A stretch of 64,000 nucleotides of DNA from Agrobacterium larrymoorei (GTDB lineage: Bacteria > Pseudomonadota > Alphaproteobacteria > Rhizobiales > Rhizobiaceae): the NCBI RefSeq assembly GCF_030819275.1, contig NZ_JAUTBL010000001.1:1022501-1086500 (forward strand). The letters run 5' to 3'. A program made the translations under genes and the position numbers. Below the pieces are notes generated by a model. That model was not told the origin of the DNA. It did no database searches and saw nothing but the letters and a program-made list of their open reading frames with translations. This document shows positions 1 to 9,548 of the stretch, in pieces; positions within the stretch are counted from its first letter, which is position 1, and each line of letters opens with the position of its first letter.

Positions 1-1757
1 TCCTCCTGCAACTGCAATTCGCAGCGCCGCTTGACGGTGATACGCCGCGACGCCGATTTCTCTCCGCGTTCGGAAACGACGCCAAGAGCACAGCCGGCGA
101 AGATGATGTTGAGCAGGTTCCAGCCGCCGACCACAAGCGTGACATCCGCCTTATAGGGCTCGGCATAGATGCGATAGATCGCGAAAACCATGGCGATGAT
201 GAGAATGAAGAAGATGACGAAGAAGGGCCGGCTGATTTCCGACAGGCGCGCTTCGCTGATCGACTCGTCCTTGGCCGTCACCTTGAAGGTCGGCTTGCTG
301 GGATTGAAAAGGACCGACACGACGGCAGGCAAGAGATGCACCGTCTGAACATATTCGTAGAGTTCGGAAATCCAAGGCCAGCGGAAACTTCCATAGAGGA
401 AGTTCTGAATCATCAGGTTCACCAGCATGTAGGCCGCGGTATAAGCCAAGAACTCGCCGCCGGACGCAACGAAGATCTGCAGGTCGAAGAAAAGATAGAA
501 GAGCGGTGCGAAGAGGAAGATCGTGCGCGGAAACGGGAAGAGCCAGAACAACGTCGATGACATGTAGCAGAGCCGTTGCGTGAAGGAGAGCCCGCGTCGG
601 AAGAGCGGCTGGCGGAAGATCAGGATCTGCATCATGCCCTGCGCCCACCGGCTTCGCTGGCCGATGAAGCTGGTGAAGGTCGCCGGCTGCAGACCGGCAA
701 TCAGAGGCTTGTCGACATAAAGGCTGTTCCAGCCGCGCGAATGAAGCGCAAGGGCCGTTTCGCAATCCTCGGTGATGCTGACGCCACTGAAACCATCGGT
801 TTCCTTCAGCGCCGTTCGCCGCAGAACCGCTGCCGATCCGCAGAAGAAGGCGCCGTTCCATTTGTCCAAGCCGCGCTGGATGATGCCGTAGAACATTTCG
901 TTCTCGCTCGGCATGGTTTCGAAGGTGCGCAGATTGCGCTCGATCGGATCGGGATTGACGAAGAAGTGCGGCGTCTGGACAAGGAAGAGCCTTGGATCTT
1001 CCTCGAAATAGCCAACCGTTTCGAGAAGAAAATCGCGCGCGGGCGCATGGTCGGCGTCGAAAACGGTGACGAGTTCGCCCGTGGAATGATCCAGACCATT
1101 GTTGAGATTGCCGGCCTTGGCGTGGACGTTGCGGTCACGCGTCAGATAGTTGACGCCGAGATCGGCGCAGAGCTTTTGCAATTCCGCATGCCGTCGGATG
1201 GCCGCCTGCGCTTCCAGTCCATTTGGCGCGTTGCGTTTCTGCACCGTGCCGCCATCATCGAGCAGCCAAACAGTGAACTTGTCGGCCGGGTAGTCCATGT
1301 TCTTCGCTGCGGCCAGCGTATTGGCGAGGAGTTCGGCATCCTCGTTGTAGGTTGGCACGAACACATCGACAGTCGGCACATAGCCGGGCGAACCGGGACG
1401 TGTCTTTCTCGATGGCAACGGCATGGAAACGATGACGAGACTGAGCGCCAGCATCACCACGCTGTACATCTCGGCGAGATAGAGCAGGAAGCCGGGAATG
1501 AAGTTTTCGAGTTGATTGACGGGCGGCAAGGTGCTGGTCGTGCGCCAATACACGTAGCGCAGTACGATTGCCGTGCCGAAACCAAGACCGATCAGTCGCC
1601 ACGCGCCCCTGCCGTTTAGAAATTTGATGGTTGCGAGCAAAGCCAGCGAAATTGCCGTGGCGATGAGGTGCGTCTGCAAACTGACGGGTAACGTAATGAT
1701 CAGCAAGACACAGGCTGAAACGAACAGCCAGAGGGTGAAAGTGATGACCTTGCTCAT
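1..1757 (-). CDS. bcsA: Cellulose synthase catalytic subunit, C-terminus cut by the window edge
   Basis: Inner-membrane family 2 glycosyltransferase that polymerises UDP-glucose into cellulose and extrudes the chain. At least 585 residues lie in the window. Hydrophobic segments fill roughly residues 5-110. The GT-A core follows, with a VPTYNED entry motif, an LDDGGT motif, a DAD metal/UDP motif near 234-236, the TED catalytic aspartate near 331 and the QRSRW acceptor motif at 367-371. More membrane segments come next, then the start of a basic stretch (RRITVKRR) where the c-di-GMP-binding PilZ domain normally begins. The start is the ATG at 1757 (MSKVIT). The frame stays open to the edge, and I checked it at the DAD and QRSRW positions. 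The neighbouring bcsN supports cellulose rather than another beta-glucan. In Agrobacterium this gene is called celA. Confidence 0.93.
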   Translation of the reverse strand, partial: MSKVITFTLWLFVSACVLLIITLPVSLQTHLIATAISLALLATIKFLNGRGAWRLIGLGFGTAIVLRYVYWRTTSTLPPVNQLENFIPGFLLYLAEMYSVVMLALSLVIVSMPLPSRKTRPGSPGYVPTVDVFVPTYNEDAELLANTLAAAKNMDYPADKFTVWLLDDGGTVQKRNAPNGLEAQAAIRRHAELQKLCADLGVNYLTRDRNVHAKAGNLNNGLDHSTGELVTVFDADHAPARDFLLETVGYFEEDPRLFLVQTPHFFVNPDPIERNLRTFETMPSENEMFYGIIQRGLDKWNGAFFCGSAAVLRRTALKETDGFSGVSITEDCETALALHSRGWNSLYVDKPLIAGLQPATFTSFIGQRSRWAQGMMQILIFRQPLFRRGLSFTQRLCYMSSTLFWLFPFPRTIFLFAPLFYLFFDLQIFVASGGEFLAYTAAYMLVNLMIQNFLYGSFRWPWISELYEYVQTVHLLPAVVSVLFNPSKPTFKVTAKDESISEARLSEISRPFFVIFFILIIAMVFAIYRIYAEPYKADVTLVVGGWNLLNIIFAGCALGVVSERGEKSASRRITVKRRCELQLQE

Positions 1758-1867
1758 CAGCGAACCTTTACATCAAGTCGATAAGAAGCGGACCGCTCCC
1801 TGGCCTCATGCCGCTGGCCCCGTCACTGCGACGAAGACACCAAGTGGATCAGTTACACCCGAAACAG

Positions 1868-2845
1868 TTAATTGCAGGTTTGTCCGTTCGTCTGACCGGC
1901 AACGCAGGCAGGCGACGGAATGGCAACCCGTTTCGTTTCGATACGCCGTGCCGGCGGAGGCACATCTGCTGGCCTGCTGCCAGAAGCCCTCGGCGCTGTC
2001 GGAGACGGAATGAGGACGGCCGGTCTGGCGGAGGCGGCGGGCTGTGGCTGCACCACAACCGGTACGGGGGAGGCTGTCACCACGGTCCGTGGCCGTGCAA
2101 GAGCAGGAGCCGCGACAGGGGTCTGTGTTCCAGGCTGCATCGGAGCAGCACCTGAGACGGGGTAGATAGGATTGCCCGGACGTCCAAGTCCCTTGTCTGG
2201 ATCCTGTGCGGTTCCGTAAGGGTTCCAGTCGCTGGAGAGATAGTTGCCGGTGATCGTGTAGTTGTACATCACCGAGAGAAGATCACGCACGGTGACACCC
2301 GACTGACACAGCCTCAATGTCACATTGATGCGACCGAGATTCTTGAAACCTTGACGCGCGTCTTCCGGCGACCTGATCTGCTGCCATCCGTAAATGCAGG
2401 CATCGTTTCCATAACCTCTGCCTGACGCATAAGAAAAGGCACCGTAATTGTTCTGCAGATATTCGGCAGACGTCGCCATCGCCACACCGGGAAACGCGCT
2501 CCTGATCTCCCTTGAGATCGACGAAACACGCAGACTGCTTTCCGATAGTCCGCCCCTCCCGGTATCCTCCGCCTTTTGCGGTCCGAAAAGCTGCACCTTG
2601 AGATAATTCTGACCAGGGGTCGCCGCGTCCGAGCGCAGGATCACGTCCTGCTGAACGGCATTGGCGTAATTGCGGTTGATAACGGTCAGGACTTCCGGGC
2701 CGCCGGGCGGCGGAAAGATCAGCGCTTCTTCCGGTGCCAACATCTTCGGGCCGCCGGATTGCTGCACGCCGGCTGGCGTATTACAACCTGAGAGCGTAAT
2801 CGCCGCGCCGCATGCCAATGCTATCGCAGTGGCGGTGTTACTCAT
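1868..2845 (-). CDS. bcsN: Cellulose biosynthesis protein BcsN, lipoprotein
   Basis: A 325-residue accessory protein of alphaproteobacterial cellulose loci, lying 110 bp upstream of bcsA on the same strand. A short signal peptide ends in a lipobox L-S-G-C with Cys21 as the lipidation site, so the mature protein should sit in a membrane facing the periplasm. The central part (about 40-210) is the conserved BcsN-like region. The last 100 residues are proline/alanine-rich and look disordered. A longer reading from 2902 exists, but the ATG at 2845 places the lipobox correctly and follows a GGCGGG stretch, so I use it. Family assignment rests on sequence resemblance and gene order. The exact biochemical role in the family is not established. 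Confidence 0.85.
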   Translation of the reverse strand: MSNTATAIALACGAAITLSGCNTPAGVQQSGGPKMLAPEEALIFPPPGGPEVLTVINRNYANAVQQDVILRSDAATPGQNYLKVQLFGPQKAEDTGRGGLSESSLRVSSISREIRSAFPGVAMATSAEYLQNNYGAFSYASGRGYGNDACIYGWQQIRSPEDARQGFKNLGRINVTLRLCQSGVTVRDLLSVMYNYTITGNYLSSDWNPYGTAQDPDKGLGRPGNPIYPVSGAAPMQPGTQTPVAAPALARPRTVVTASPVPVVVQPQPAASARPAVLIPSPTAPRASGSRPADVPPPARRIETKRVAIPSPACVAGQTNGQTCN

Positions 2846-3112
2846 CCCGCCACGCCCCTTTGAAAGGGTACAAACATCACGAATCACATGTGACACAATC
2901 ATGGTTACGAAATACGTGACTGAAATGAATTAGCAATCCGAAATGTCGATGACATAGAGTGATGCCGTCCGCTGCGGCACAACATTCAGTTCCGCTCACA
3001 GGAACTTTATCTTCTGACCAAGATTGGGCGGATGCCCCCCTTCTTCGGCGACAGCCGCTGTGACGACTTGACGAGCGGCGTGACGCAATGAAAATACGCA
3101 AAGACCAACAGT
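2846..3112. other. Divergent intergenic region bcsN / AGE epimerase
   Basis: 267 bp between two divergently transcribed genes. It must hold the promoter of the bcsN-bcsA unit on the minus strand and that of the epimerase gene on the plus strand. I see no clear operator, riboswitch or RNA gene in it, and no convincing Shine-Dalgarno directly before the epimerase start. Confidence 0.4.
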
Positions 3113-4318
3113 ATGGAAGAGCAAGCCTTGAGCGCCACAGTACAACTAACGGACGAGATCACCGCATTGCGTCAATGGCTGGAGGAGGCTGCTCTGCCGC
3201 TGTGGTGGGAAGCCGGAGCGGCAAAGCCCGATGGCGGCTTTCACGAGAGGCTGGACCAGGATGGCAAGCCGGTTCTTGGCGACAATCGTCGCGCCCGGGT
3301 GCAGCCCCGTCAGGCCTATTGCTATGCGGCCGCCGGCGAAAACGGTTGGAAGGGCGATTGGCAGCGCGCGATCAATCATGGCCTCGACTGGTTCGATAAG
3401 GTCTATCTTCTGGAGAGCGGGCTATACGGCAATCTTGCCGATGCATCCGGAAAGTTGATCGATCCATCCTTCGATCTTTACAATCAAGCCTTCGCCCTCT
3501 TTGCTGCAGCACAGACGGCAATGGCTTTGCCGGAGAGAAAACATGAGATGCGTGAGCGGGCGCTCGGCATCCTCTCGCTCCTCAAAGAGCAGTATGCCCA
3601 TTTCGATCGGGGTTTCGAGGAAGACAATCCGTCGCGCTATCCGCTGTGTTCCAACCCGCATATGCATCTGTTCGAGGCCATGCTGGCCTGGGAAACGGTG
3701 GATCCGACCGGCCCCTGGACAGCTGTCGCCGATGAGATTGCAGATCTGGCGATGACGCGTTTCATCGATCAGGAGAATGGCGGTTTACGCGAATTCTTCG
3801 ACAAGGATTGGACCCCGGCACCGGGCGAAAAAGGCCGCATCATGGAGCCGGGCCACCAGTTCGAATGGGCCTGGCTTCTGGTCAGGTGGGGCCTCTTGCG
3901 CAACAGCTTCGATGCCATTCAAAAGGCAAAGCGGATGTTCGAGATCGGCGAAAGCCATGGCATCTGCCCGCGCCGGAAAGTAGCGGTGATGAGCCTTCTC
4001 GACGATTTCAGCGTGCATGATCCTTTGGCCCGCTTCTGGCCTCAAACCGAATGGCTGAAGGCCGCCGTTCGCCTTGCAAGTGCTACCGAAGGTGAGGAAC
4101 GGCACCGCTATCTAACCTCCGCCTCTCGGGCGGTAACGGCGATCCAGCCATTCCTCGACACACCGGTTAAAGGCCTCTGGTTCGACAAGTGGCCCGCTGA
4201 CGCCCCGATGATCGACGAACCGGCACCGGCCAGCACCTTCTACCATATCGTCTGCGCCATTTACGAAGCCGACAGCGTGTTGAAAGCGTTGACAGCCAAG
4301 ACAGCCGGACCGCGATAA
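3113..4318 (+). CDS. AGE-family N-acylglucosamine 2-epimerase / mannose isomerase
   Basis: A 401-residue cytoplasmic (alpha/alpha)6-barrel enzyme of the AGE family, which interconverts aldoses and ketoses or 2-epimers (mannose/fructose isomerase, N-acetylglucosamine/N-acetylmannosamine epimerase, cellobiose epimerase). Visible family signatures are the NPHMHLFEA segment (His183 and His185), EPGHQFEWAW (Glu245, His248, Glu251) and a C-terminal FYHI. The histidines of these segments form the isomerisation centre in solved members. Length is normal for the family. Mannose isomerase is the likeliest activity in this group of bacteria, but the substrate cannot be fixed from sequence. It appears monocistronic. 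Confidence 0.85.
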   Translation: MEEQALSATVQLTDEITALRQWLEEAALPLWWEAGAAKPDGGFHERLDQDGKPVLGDNRRARVQPRQAYCYAAAGENGWKGDWQRAINHGLDWFDKVYLLESGLYGNLADASGKLIDPSFDLYNQAFALFAAAQTAMALPERKHEMRERALGILSLLKEQYAHFDRGFEEDNPSRYPLCSNPHMHLFEAMLAWETVDPTGPWTAVADEIADLAMTRFIDQENGGLREFFDKDWTPAPGEKGRIMEPGHQFEWAWLLVRWGLLRNSFDAIQKAKRMFEIGESHGICPRRKVAVMSLLDDFSVHDPLARFWPQTEWLKAAVRLASATEGEERHRYLTSASRAVTAIQPFLDTPVKGLWFDKWPADAPMIDEPAPASTFYHIVCAIYEADSVLKALTAKTAGPR

Positions 4319-4534
4319 GACGTCGACTCTTAAATCTCGCGATTAGCCCCACACGTCTCTGCTTGCTGCGACAATTTTCGCGGCTTTCCCGACGGCCATG
4401 AAAAGAATTGTCCTAGGCGTCTGAGGCGGCGTGAAAACATTGCTGTCAATGCAATGACTTCCCATGGACACTGGGGCCGTCATGGTCCTAAATGGAGCCA
4501 TGACGCCGCCCGCCATCCGAACCCGGAGTCCTTC

Positions 4535-6142
4535 ATGCCATCTCCTATTTCGCGCCGTTCTCTTCTAAAGACAGCAGCTCTGCTTGCCGCTTCCACCACG
4601 CTGACGCGGACCGATCTGGCCTGGGCTGCAGGTAACGATGAGAGACTGGTTGTTGCCGCGGACTCCGAGCCGAAGAACCTCAATCCGGCAATCGTTGCCT
4701 CCAATGGCGTCTTCTACATCTCCAGCAAGATCGTCGAGCCCCTGGCAGAGGCTTCCTTTACCGGTAAGAATGGTCTGGAGCCGCGACTTGCCACATCGTG
4801 GGAAGGATCGCAGGACGGTTTGAGCGCGACCTTCAGGTTACGCGAGGGGGTGACCTGGCATGATGGAAAGCCGTTCACCTCGGCGGATGTGGCATTCTCA
4901 GCCCTCTCCGTCTGGAAACCGCTTCAAAACCTGGGTCGCTTGGTCTTTGCCAACCTCCAAAGTGTCGACACGCCGGATGAACACACGGCGATCTTGCGTT
5001 TTTCCAAGCCCACACCTTTTCAGCTTATCCGTAACGCCCTCCCGGTTGTGACAAGCGTTCTACCGAAGCATCTTTATGACGGCACCGATATTGCTACCAA
5101 CCCGCTGAATAACAAACCGGTCGGTACTGGTCCTTTTATCTTTGCCGAGTACAAGCCCGGCGAATATTATCGCCTGACGCGCAACGACAGATACTGGGGC
5201 AAGGGCCAGCCAAAGCTCAACGAGATCATCTATCGTGTGCTTCCCGATCGCGCAGGGGCAGCCACCGCGCTGGAGGCGGACGAAATCCAACTGGCCGCCT
5301 TCTCCGCCGTGCCACTTTCGGATCTCGCGCGTATTTCGAAGGAACCCGGCCTCAAGGTCATCGCCGATGGCTATGAGGCGCTGACCTATCAGCTCGTCGT
5401 TGAAATCAACCACCGCCGCAAGGAACTCTCCGATCTCAAGGTACGACAGGCCATTGCGCATGCGATCGACAAGAAGCTCGTCGTCGACACGGTTTTCCTG
5501 GGATACGCCACAGTTTCAACCGGCCCGGTGCCGAAGAACGCGCCGCAGTTCTATACGGCTGACGTAAAACTCTATGACTTCGATATCGACAAAGCCAATG
5601 CTCTTCTCGATGAGGCAGGCTATCCGCGAGGGCCCGATGGCACCCGTTTCTCGCTCAAACTGCTGCCTGCGCCCTATTTCAATGAGACCAAGCAGTTCGG
5701 CGCCTATCTGCGCCAAGCACTGTCTGCCATTGGCATCGATGCACAGCTGGTGAACAACGATGCGGCAGCGCATCAGAAGGCGGTCTACACAGACCACGCC
5801 TTCGATCTTGCCGTAGCCCCCACCGTCTTCCGGGGCGATCCTGCCATTTCTACCACCATCCTGGTGAAATCGGGAACGCCCGCCGGCGTGCCCTTCTCCA
5901 ATCAGGGCGGCTACGAGAACAAGGAGATTGACGCCATCATCGACAAGGCGGCGGAAACGGTCGACGAAAAGCAGCGTACCGAACTCTACAAGACCTTCCA
6001 ACAGAAGGTGAAAGAGGACCTGCCGATCATCAATGTGGCCGAGTGGGGCTTCATTACGGTCGCCCGCGATACGGTGAAGAACGTCGCCAGCAATCCAAGA
6101 TGGGCGGTTTCGAACTGGGCGGATACCGCCATCGAGGATTAA
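4535..6142 (+). CDS. Peptide-type ABC transporter substrate-binding protein (SBP family 5)
   Basis: A 535-residue periplasmic binding protein of the DppA/OppA/NikA family, first gene of a five-part importer. The start chosen is the ATG at 4535. It has GGAG about 8 bases upstream and gives a signal peptide with the twin-arginine motif SRRSLLK followed by a hydrophobic stretch and an AWA cleavage site, so Tat export is likely. An upstream in-frame reading from 4454 would bury this signal. The family 5 pattern is visible: a first domain with LEPRLATSW, followed by TWHDGKPFTSADVAFS. Permease and ATPase genes follow with overlaps. The substrate is probably a short peptide, modified amino acid or similar small compound. 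Confidence 0.88.
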   Translation: MPSPISRRSLLKTAALLAASTTLTRTDLAWAAGNDERLVVAADSEPKNLNPAIVASNGVFYISSKIVEPLAEASFTGKNGLEPRLATSWEGSQDGLSATFRLREGVTWHDGKPFTSADVAFSALSVWKPLQNLGRLVFANLQSVDTPDEHTAILRFSKPTPFQLIRNALPVVTSVLPKHLYDGTDIATNPLNNKPVGTGPFIFAEYKPGEYYRLTRNDRYWGKGQPKLNEIIYRVLPDRAGAATALEADEIQLAAFSAVPLSDLARISKEPGLKVIADGYEALTYQLVVEINHRRKELSDLKVRQAIAHAIDKKLVVDTVFLGYATVSTGPVPKNAPQFYTADVKLYDFDIDKANALLDEAGYPRGPDGTRFSLKLLPAPYFNETKQFGAYLRQALSAIGIDAQLVNNDAAAHQKAVYTDHAFDLAVAPTVFRGDPAISTTILVKSGTPAGVPFSNQGGYENKEIDAIIDKAAETVDEKQRTELYKTFQQKVKEDLPIINVAEWGFITVARDTVKNVASNPRWAVSNWADTAIED

Positions 6143-6143
6143 G

Positions 6144-7133
6144 GTGCAAGGCGCAGGCCGCATTCTCCGTCGCAGGCTGATCAGCGCCATTCCCGTGCTG
6201 ATCATCGTGCTGCTCTTTACATTCCTGTTGTTGGAAAATGCGTCTGGCGATGCGGTAGACGCCTACCTCGTCTCGATCGGCGGCGGAGATGCCAGCCTTC
6301 GCGACAGCCTGCGGGCACAATATGGTCTGGATCATTCCGCCCTCTGGCGGCTCTGGCTCTACGCATCCTCCGTGATGAAACTCGACCTCGGCTGGTCGGT
6401 CGCCTTCGACCGGCCCGTCCTTTCGCTGATCATGGAGCGTCTACCGAACACGCTGCTGTTGATGGGAAGCGCGACGCTGCTGTCCTTCATTCTCGGCACC
6501 ACTCTTGGAATTGTCGCTGGAGCAAAGCCTGGAAGCCTACTGGACCGGGGACTCTCGTCCGTCTCACTGGCACTCTATGCCGTTCCGGGCTTCTGGCTCG
6601 GTCTCGTTCTCGTCCTCGCCTTCGCGGTCAAACTTCGTTGGCTCCCCACGTCCGGACTGGAAACCATCGCTTCCGGTAAGCAAGGTGTCGCGCGCACCCT
6701 CGATATTGCCCGACATCTCGTTCTTCCTGTTGCGAGCCTCGGCCTCATTTATCTCGCCCTTTTTCTGCGCGTGATGCGCAGCGCCATGGGTGAGATCTGG
6801 CGGATGGATTTCGTCACCTTTGCCCAATCGAAAGGACTATCCCGCAGCCGGGTGGTGCTGCGCCATATTGCGCGCAATGCTGCCCTTCCCCTTCTCACGG
6901 TGCTCGGCCTTCAATCGGCCACCATGCTGGGTGGCTCCGTGGTGATAGAAAGTGTCTTTGCCATTCCGGGCTTCGGAAGGCTAGCACAAGAGGCGGTTGC
7001 TGGACGGGATACCCCCTTGTTGATGGGTATCATCCTCGTCAGCGCCGTCTTCGTCATCCTGATTAACCTGATCGTCGATGTGCTCTACGCGTTTCTTGAT
7101 CCGCGCATCGGCGCTGGGGAGAAAGCGGCGTGA
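6144..7133 (+). CDS. Peptide-type ABC transporter permease, DppB-like
   Basis: A 329-residue inner-membrane permease with a first transmembrane helix near residues 12-32 and five more from about residue 100 on. The cytoplasmic EAA-type loop that contacts the ATPases is visible (FAQSKGLSRSRVVLRH). The C-terminal VLYAFLDPRI is typical of DppB/OppB proteins. The start is the GTG at 6144, one base after the stop of the binding protein. Its end overlaps the next gene by four bases, which indicates translational coupling. Confidence 0.88.
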   Translation: MQGAGRILRRRLISAIPVLIIVLLFTFLLLENASGDAVDAYLVSIGGGDASLRDSLRAQYGLDHSALWRLWLYASSVMKLDLGWSVAFDRPVLSLIMERLPNTLLLMGSATLLSFILGTTLGIVAGAKPGSLLDRGLSSVSLALYAVPGFWLGLVLVLAFAVKLRWLPTSGLETIASGKQGVARTLDIARHLVLPVASLGLIYLALFLRVMRSAMGEIWRMDFVTFAQSKGLSRSRVVLRHIARNAALPLLTVLGLQSATMLGGSVVIESVFAIPGFGRLAQEAVAGRDTPLLMGIILVSAVFVILINLIVDVLYAFLDPRIGAGEKAA

Positions 7134-7960
7134 CGGTTCTTGGACGGATCTACCGCAGTCGTGAGGGCTTGGTCGGCCTGACAATCCTTCTCGTCGTGGC
7201 GGTCGCTGGTCTTTCGGCACCATTTGTGTTCCCGCACGATCCGCTTTCCATCGTCGCGGCGCCCCTGATTGCGCCTTTCACCGACCGCGCCGTGCCGCTC
7301 GGTACCGATACCCTCGGCCGCGATGTTCTTGCCTGCCTGTTCCACGCGGCGCGCAGCTCTCTTCTCGTCGGTCTCGCCGCCGCCGCCGCCGCCCTTCTGA
7401 TTGGCACCATCATGGGAACGCTTGCGGGTTTTGCAGGCGGCATTGTCGATGAAGCGCTGATGCGGGTCGCTGATGCCTTTCAGATCGTGCCCAGTTTCCT
7501 GCTGGCCCTTGCCTTTGTCAGCACCATCGGCCCATCGCTGCCCATCGTGGTCATGGCAATCGCGCTTGGCACTTGGGCCGATCCGGCGCGATTGACCCGC
7601 GCGCAAGTGCTTTCGATCCGTGAGCGCGACTATGTGGCTTCCGCCCGCACCATCGGCATGCACCCTTTGGAAATCGCCTTCCGGCAAATTCTGCCCAACG
7701 CCTTGCCACCGGTCATGGCGCTTGCCGCCATCATCGTCGCCGCTGCGATCCTTACCGAAGCCGCCCTCTCCTTCCTTGGGCTTGGCGACCCGAATATCGT
7801 CACCTGGGGCGGGATGATCGCGGAGGGGAGAAACGTGCTTCGCTCCGCGGCCTATCTGTCCATCATCCCGGGCACGGCTCTGCTCCTGACCGTTCTTGGG
7901 GTCTATCTGTTGGGAGAGGGCATCAACAAGGCGTTCGCCCTTCAAGGGGATGCGCCATGA
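7130..7960 (+). CDS. Peptide-type ABC transporter permease, DppC-like
   Basis: A 276-residue second permease. The GTG start at 7130 overlaps the preceding stop (GTGA). Features of the DppC family are the PLGTDTLGRDVLAC segment near residues 55-70, the EAA loop (YVASARTIGMHPLEIAFRQILPN) and the SFLGLGDPN segment before the last helix. It is expected to form a heterodimer with the upstream permease. It overlaps the ATPase gene by four bases (ATGA). Confidence 0.88.
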   Translation: MTVLGRIYRSREGLVGLTILLVVAVAGLSAPFVFPHDPLSIVAAPLIAPFTDRAVPLGTDTLGRDVLACLFHAARSSLLVGLAAAAAALLIGTIMGTLAGFAGGIVDEALMRVADAFQIVPSFLLALAFVSTIGPSLPIVVMAIALGTWADPARLTRAQVLSIRERDYVASARTIGMHPLEIAFRQILPNALPPVMALAAIIVAAAILTEAALSFLGLGDPNIVTWGGMIAEGRNVLRSAAYLSIIPGTALLLTVLGVYLLGEGINKAFALQGDAP

Positions 7961-8763
7961 GCCTGGCTCCGCTCCTGAAGATTGAAGGGCTCAGCGTCAC
8001 CTATCACGGGACCACGCGACCTTCCTTGCGCGACGTATCGCTTCAGCTCCAAGAAAAGAAACGGCTGGCAATTATTGGGGAAAGCGGATCGGGCAAAAGC
8101 ACGCTGGCACGCTGCATCGCCGGCTTGTTGCCACGGGGGGCGAGGACGGAGGGTCAAATTGTCTGGAATGGAGATCGAGATAAAAGCAGCAACCCGCTAT
8201 TTCCGACACGAGGACGCGATATCGCCTATGTGTTCCAAGACCCAAGTGCCAGCCTGAACCCGGTCCTGACGATCGGCGAGCAGGTTGCGGAGGCGGCTCG
8301 TCGTCATCTTCGCCTCACCCGAAAACAGGCGTACACCCACGCCCGGGATTTGCTGGCAGAGGTGCAATTGCCGAACCCCGAAGCGCTGCTTTCGGCCTAT
8401 CCGCATCAGATCTCCGGCGGACAACGGCAACGCGTGGCGATTGCCGCCGCAATCTCCGCTGCCCCGAAAATCCTGATTGCCGACGAGGCAACCAGTGCCC
8501 TTGATACGATCACGCAAGCGGCGATCACTCGACTTCTCGACCGTCTGGTAGATGCCAACGGCATGACACTGATCTTCATCACCCACGATATCGCGCTGGC
8601 CTCCGGCCTTGCCGACGAGATCGCGGTTTTCCAATCGGGCCAACTGGTGGAATCGGGCAAGGCGCGGGGCGTGCTCTCGCATCCCACGAGCGACGACACA
8701 AAGCGTCTGCTGTCCTCGCACCTCGATCTGACGACACCGCCACTTGTCCGGAGGGCGAGTTGA
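7957..8763 (+). CDS. Peptide-type ABC transporter ATP-binding protein, DppD-like
   Basis: A 268-residue ABC ATPase on the cytoplasmic face of the importer. Walker A is GESGSGKST at 41-49, the signature is [12 protein letters not shown] near 150 and Walker B is ILIADEATSALD, followed by the switch histidine in FITHD. It lacks the long C-terminal Cys-containing extension of some DppD/OppD proteins, so it is on the short side. It is coupled at both ends to its neighbours by ATGA overlaps. Confidence 0.88.
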   Translation: MSLAPLLKIEGLSVTYHGTTRPSLRDVSLQLQEKKRLAIIGESGSGKSTLARCIAGLLPRGARTEGQIVWNGDRDKSSNPLFPTRGRDIAYVFQDPSASLNPVLTIGEQVAEAARRHLRLTRKQAYTHARDLLAEVQLPNPEALLSAYPHQISGGQRQRVAIAAAISAAPKILIADEATSALDTITQAAITRLLDRLVDANGMTLIFITHDIALASGLADEIAVFQSGQLVESGKARGVLSHPTSDDTKRLLSSHLDLTTPPLVRRAS

Positions 8764-9548
8764 TGGAGACATTCTTTTCCGTCAATCGCCTGTCAAAGCG
8801 GTATCAATCGCGGGAACGAACTGTGCAGGCGCTCGAGGATGTTTCCTTTACGCTGGCCCGTGGTGAAACCCTGGGGCTTGCGGGGCCGTCCGGCTGCGGG
8901 AAATCGACGCTGGCCCGCGTTATCATGCGTCTTTCACCGGCAGATGGCGGCGAGGTGCGTTTTCAAGGTCGGAACTGGCTGGCCTTTTCAGGACAGGAAT
9001 TGAGAGCCGCCCGGCGCCATATGCAGATGGTGTTTCAAGATACACATGGAGCATTCAATCCGCGCGCCACGGTTTCAGAAGCGATTGGTGAACCCTTACG
9101 GATCCACAGAGTTGTCGAGCCGTGGGCTCGGCAGGCGGAAATCGCCAGGCTGTTGGAGCGGGTGGGGCTTGGCGCGGAATACGCCGCACGTCCGGTTCTC
9201 CACCTGTCCGGCGGACAGCGGCAGAGGGTGGCGATTGCCCGCGCAATTGCCAGTCGCCCGTCTCTGCTGGTGATGGATGAAGCCGTTTCTGCGCTGGATG
9301 TTTCCGTCCGTGCCCAGATCCTGGAATTGCTGGTGTCCTTACAAAGCGAGACCGGCCTCTCGTGCCTCTTCGTCTCCCACGATCTGGCGGTCATTCGTGC
9401 CGTCTGCCATCGCGTCGCCATCATGCAGATGGGTCGCATCGTCGAACATGGAGAGACGGACAGTGTGATCTCGAACCCGCAGTCGGACACGGCAAGACGG
9501 CTGATTGCCGCCGTTCCCACACTTCGCAAGGACCAAAGCCATGCCTGA
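8760..9548 (+). CDS. Peptide-type ABC transporter ATP-binding protein, DppF-like
   Basis: A 262-residue second ATPase, pairing with the preceding one. Walker A is GPSGCGKST at 42-50, the signature is [15 protein letters not shown] and Walker B is [12 protein letters not shown], followed by FVSHD. Its 3' end overlaps the aminotransferase start by eight bases, so the aminotransferase belongs to the same transcript. Confidence 0.88.
   Translation: MMETFFSVNRLSKRYQSRERTVQALEDVSFTLARGETLGLAGPSGCGKSTLARVIMRLSPADGGEVRFQGRNWLAFSGQELRAARRHMQMVFQDTHGAFNPRATVSEAIGEPLRIHRVVEPWARQAEIARLLERVGLGAEYAARPVLHLSGGQRQRVAIARAIASRPSLLVMDEAVSALDVSVRAQILELLVSLQSETGLSCLFVSHDLAVIRAVCHRVAIMQMGRIVEHGETDSVISNPQSDTARRLIAAVPTLRKDQSHA

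Noticed and set aside
576..1619. Plus-strand frame of 347 codons opposite bcsA
   Set aside because: bcsA on the minus strand carries all glycosyltransferase motifs over this stretch. The plus frame has no recognisable domain.
7085..7945. Minus-strand frame of 286 codons opposite the DppC-like permease
   Set aside because: Extremely charged, with glycine- and aspartate-rich repeats, as expected from the complement of a hydrophobic permease.
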